A DNA stretch of 64,000 nt from Sporosarcina sp. P13. Its GTDB lineage: Bacteria; Bacillota; Bacilli; Bacillales_A; Planococcaceae. The notes below the pieces were generated by a model. The model saw nothing but the letters and a program-made list of their open reading frames with translations. It was not told the DNA's origin and ran no database searches. Positions 63,364 to 64,000 of the stretch are shown here, one piece after another. Within the stretch, counting starts at the first letter, position 1; each line of letters begins with the position of its first letter. Position numbers and translations under genes: made by a program. Location of the stretch: NCBI RefSeq assembly GCF_002743055.1, contig NZ_PDYM01000013.1, positions 1-64,000 of the forward strand, given 5' to 3'.

Positions 63364-63392
63364 AAAAAGAACCGGAAAACTCCGGTTCTTCG
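63364..63392. terminator. Hairpin upstream of pepT
   Basis: AAGAACCGGA and TCCGGTTCTT form a perfect ten-bp stem with a four-base loop, with A-rich and T-rich flanks. Lying upstream of pepT, it most likely terminates the minus-strand transcript that comes from gltS. Confidence 0.65.
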
Positions 63393-63450
63393 TTTGCAGA
63401 TGAAAATAGGTAAGTAGAAAAGTTAGAAAGTGAGTGGTTCAGGACTTAAA

Positions 63451-63502
63451 GCAAAGACGTGCACATAACGCTACGCTTTTACTCGCAAAAGCCGTCCTTT
63501 GC
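63451..63502. repeat. Nested inverted repeat in the pepT-gltS gap
   Basis: GCAAAGAC and GTCCTTTGC form outer arms (one bulge) and GCTTTT-ACTCGC-AAAAGC an inner hairpin. No gene is seen in 63393-63667. Confidence 0.55.
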
Positions 63503-63667
63503 AACGCTTGACTAATGTTTTCTTCTAGAGTTAGCGAGTGGAATATTTTGCTTTGCACTTTGTCTTTTCATTTGAATTTAAAGAAGTAAAGGGCAAACAC
63601 TAAGTCACTTGAAAATTATAATGATGTTTCAAACTGCTTGCAGTCTTGGTATAGGATTGAAGCGTAA

Positions 63668-63774
63668 GAGGGTCGACTCCGGGAGGATTAGCGTGAGTCT
63701 GAGACCCTGGACTGAACGTAGTGAAGGAAGCGGCTCAGGCCACGCCCTCCGGAAAGCGTACCCTCTGGAGCGCA
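63668..63774 (+). repeat. Dispersed ~100-bp element, copy B
   Basis: GC-rich block beginning GACTCCGGGAGGATTAGCG and ending in CCTCTGGAGCGCAAATCCC, aligned with 42379-42478 in reverse orientation. CTCCGGGAGG and CCCTCCGGAAAGCG are partly self-complementary. This type of block, ending GGAAAGCG-N-CTGGAGCG-AAATC, resembles intergenic repeats I know from Bacillaceae. Confidence 0.75.
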
Positions 63775-63815
63775 AATCCCGAACCGCATGCTAACTTTCT
63801 CTTCCTCTATCTACA

Positions 63816-64000
63816 TCAACTAAATATATTAATTGTAGTAATTATAATCGGCATGGACACGACATCTATTAAGAACGCACCGACAATAGGTACGATCAAG
63901 AACGCCTTGCGTGACGGGCCGTATCTAGCCGTAACTGCCGCCATATTAGCCATAGCGTTTGGCGTAGCTCCCAGACCGTGTCCCGCGAAACCTGCAACCA
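63816..64000 (-). CDS. gltS: Sodium/glutamate symporter GltS, C-terminal part (cut by window end)
   Basis: The last 60 or so residues of a glutamate:Na+ symporter: AGFAGHGLGATPNAMANM, then AAVTARYGPSRKAFLIVPIV and GAFLIDVVSMP, ending INIFS. The GHGLGATPxAxANM segment is a signature of the second half of GltS. The gene continues past the window. Confidence 0.88.
   Translation of the reverse strand, partial: VAGFAGHGLGATPNAMANMAAVTARYGPSRKAFLIVPIVGAFLIDVVSMPIIITTINIFS

Noticed and set aside
63609..63794. 61-aa ORF on the plus strand over the dispersed repeat
   Set aside because: It coincides with the repeat, has no ribosome binding site and no protein-like features.

Overview
The window reads as chromosomal DNA of a low-to-moderate GC, aerobic, Gram-positive Bacillales bacterium, most likely Sporosarcina or a close Planococcaceae relative (inference). 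The reasons are strong AGGAGG-type ribosome binding sites, frequent TTG and GTG starts, a T-box leader, PhoP-type direct repeats, sigma-B-like promoters, and Bacillus-type families such as YumC-like ferredoxin reductase, the DUF3243/YmfJ family, CsbD, YflT and an OpuC-like transporter. No rRNA, tRNA, CRISPR array, prophage or complete insertion sequence was seen.

Layout. 1-6 kb: alpha/beta hydrolase, AGCS amino-acid/Na+ symporter, secreted stalk-domain protein, and a lone leuA behind a leucine-type T-box. 6.2-14.6 kb: the most interesting block. A PAS/AAA+ sigma-54 activator is divergent from ferredoxin reductase, ferredoxin, Rieske oxygenase, aldehyde dehydrogenase and D-malate/tartrate-type dehydrogenase, followed by a BCCT transporter. 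A textbook -24/-12 promoter precedes the operon. Together this reads as a Gram-positive pathway for carnitine or a closely related quaternary amine: uptake, oxidative cleavage to trimethylamine plus malic semialdehyde, oxidation to malate, then decarboxylation to pyruvate. 14.6-18.4 kb: TusA/YedE sulfur uptake pair, nitroreductase, AbgT transporter. 18.8-29.9 kb: a complete C-P lyase phosphonate operon (frameshifted GntR regulator, phnGHIJK, phnM, phnL, a PHP-family phosphodiesterase replacing PhnP, then phnD, phnC and two phnE genes) with a PhoP-box array in front. 30-35.7 kb: LysR regulator divergent from a D-cysteine desulfhydrase / NhaC antiporter / formamidase operon, then an EamA exporter.

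35.9-46.8 kb: archaeal-type proS, topB, a YqeY protein, a small lipoprotein gene broken by UGA at the lipobox cysteine, acyl-CoA dehydrogenase, an osmoprotectant ABC transporter whose permease is fused to its binding protein, and an HrtBA-like exporter. 46.9-51.6 kb: carboxylesterase, a 1.2-kb noncoding repeat region with covarying hairpins, an EamA exporter and small stress proteins. 51.7-64 kb: MFS and DASS transporters, AI-2E family protein, FhuF-like reductase, an SsuBCA-type ABC transporter, two DMT exporters, PepT, a dispersed repeat and the C-terminal end of gltS.

Structural oddities stand out from the ordinary genes: a decayed copy of the tusA 3' end next to the sigma-54 regulator, a 42-bp tandem repeat between proS and topB, a ~216-bp tandem array, a nested-palindrome direct repeat, and two distant copies of a ~100-bp dispersed element.
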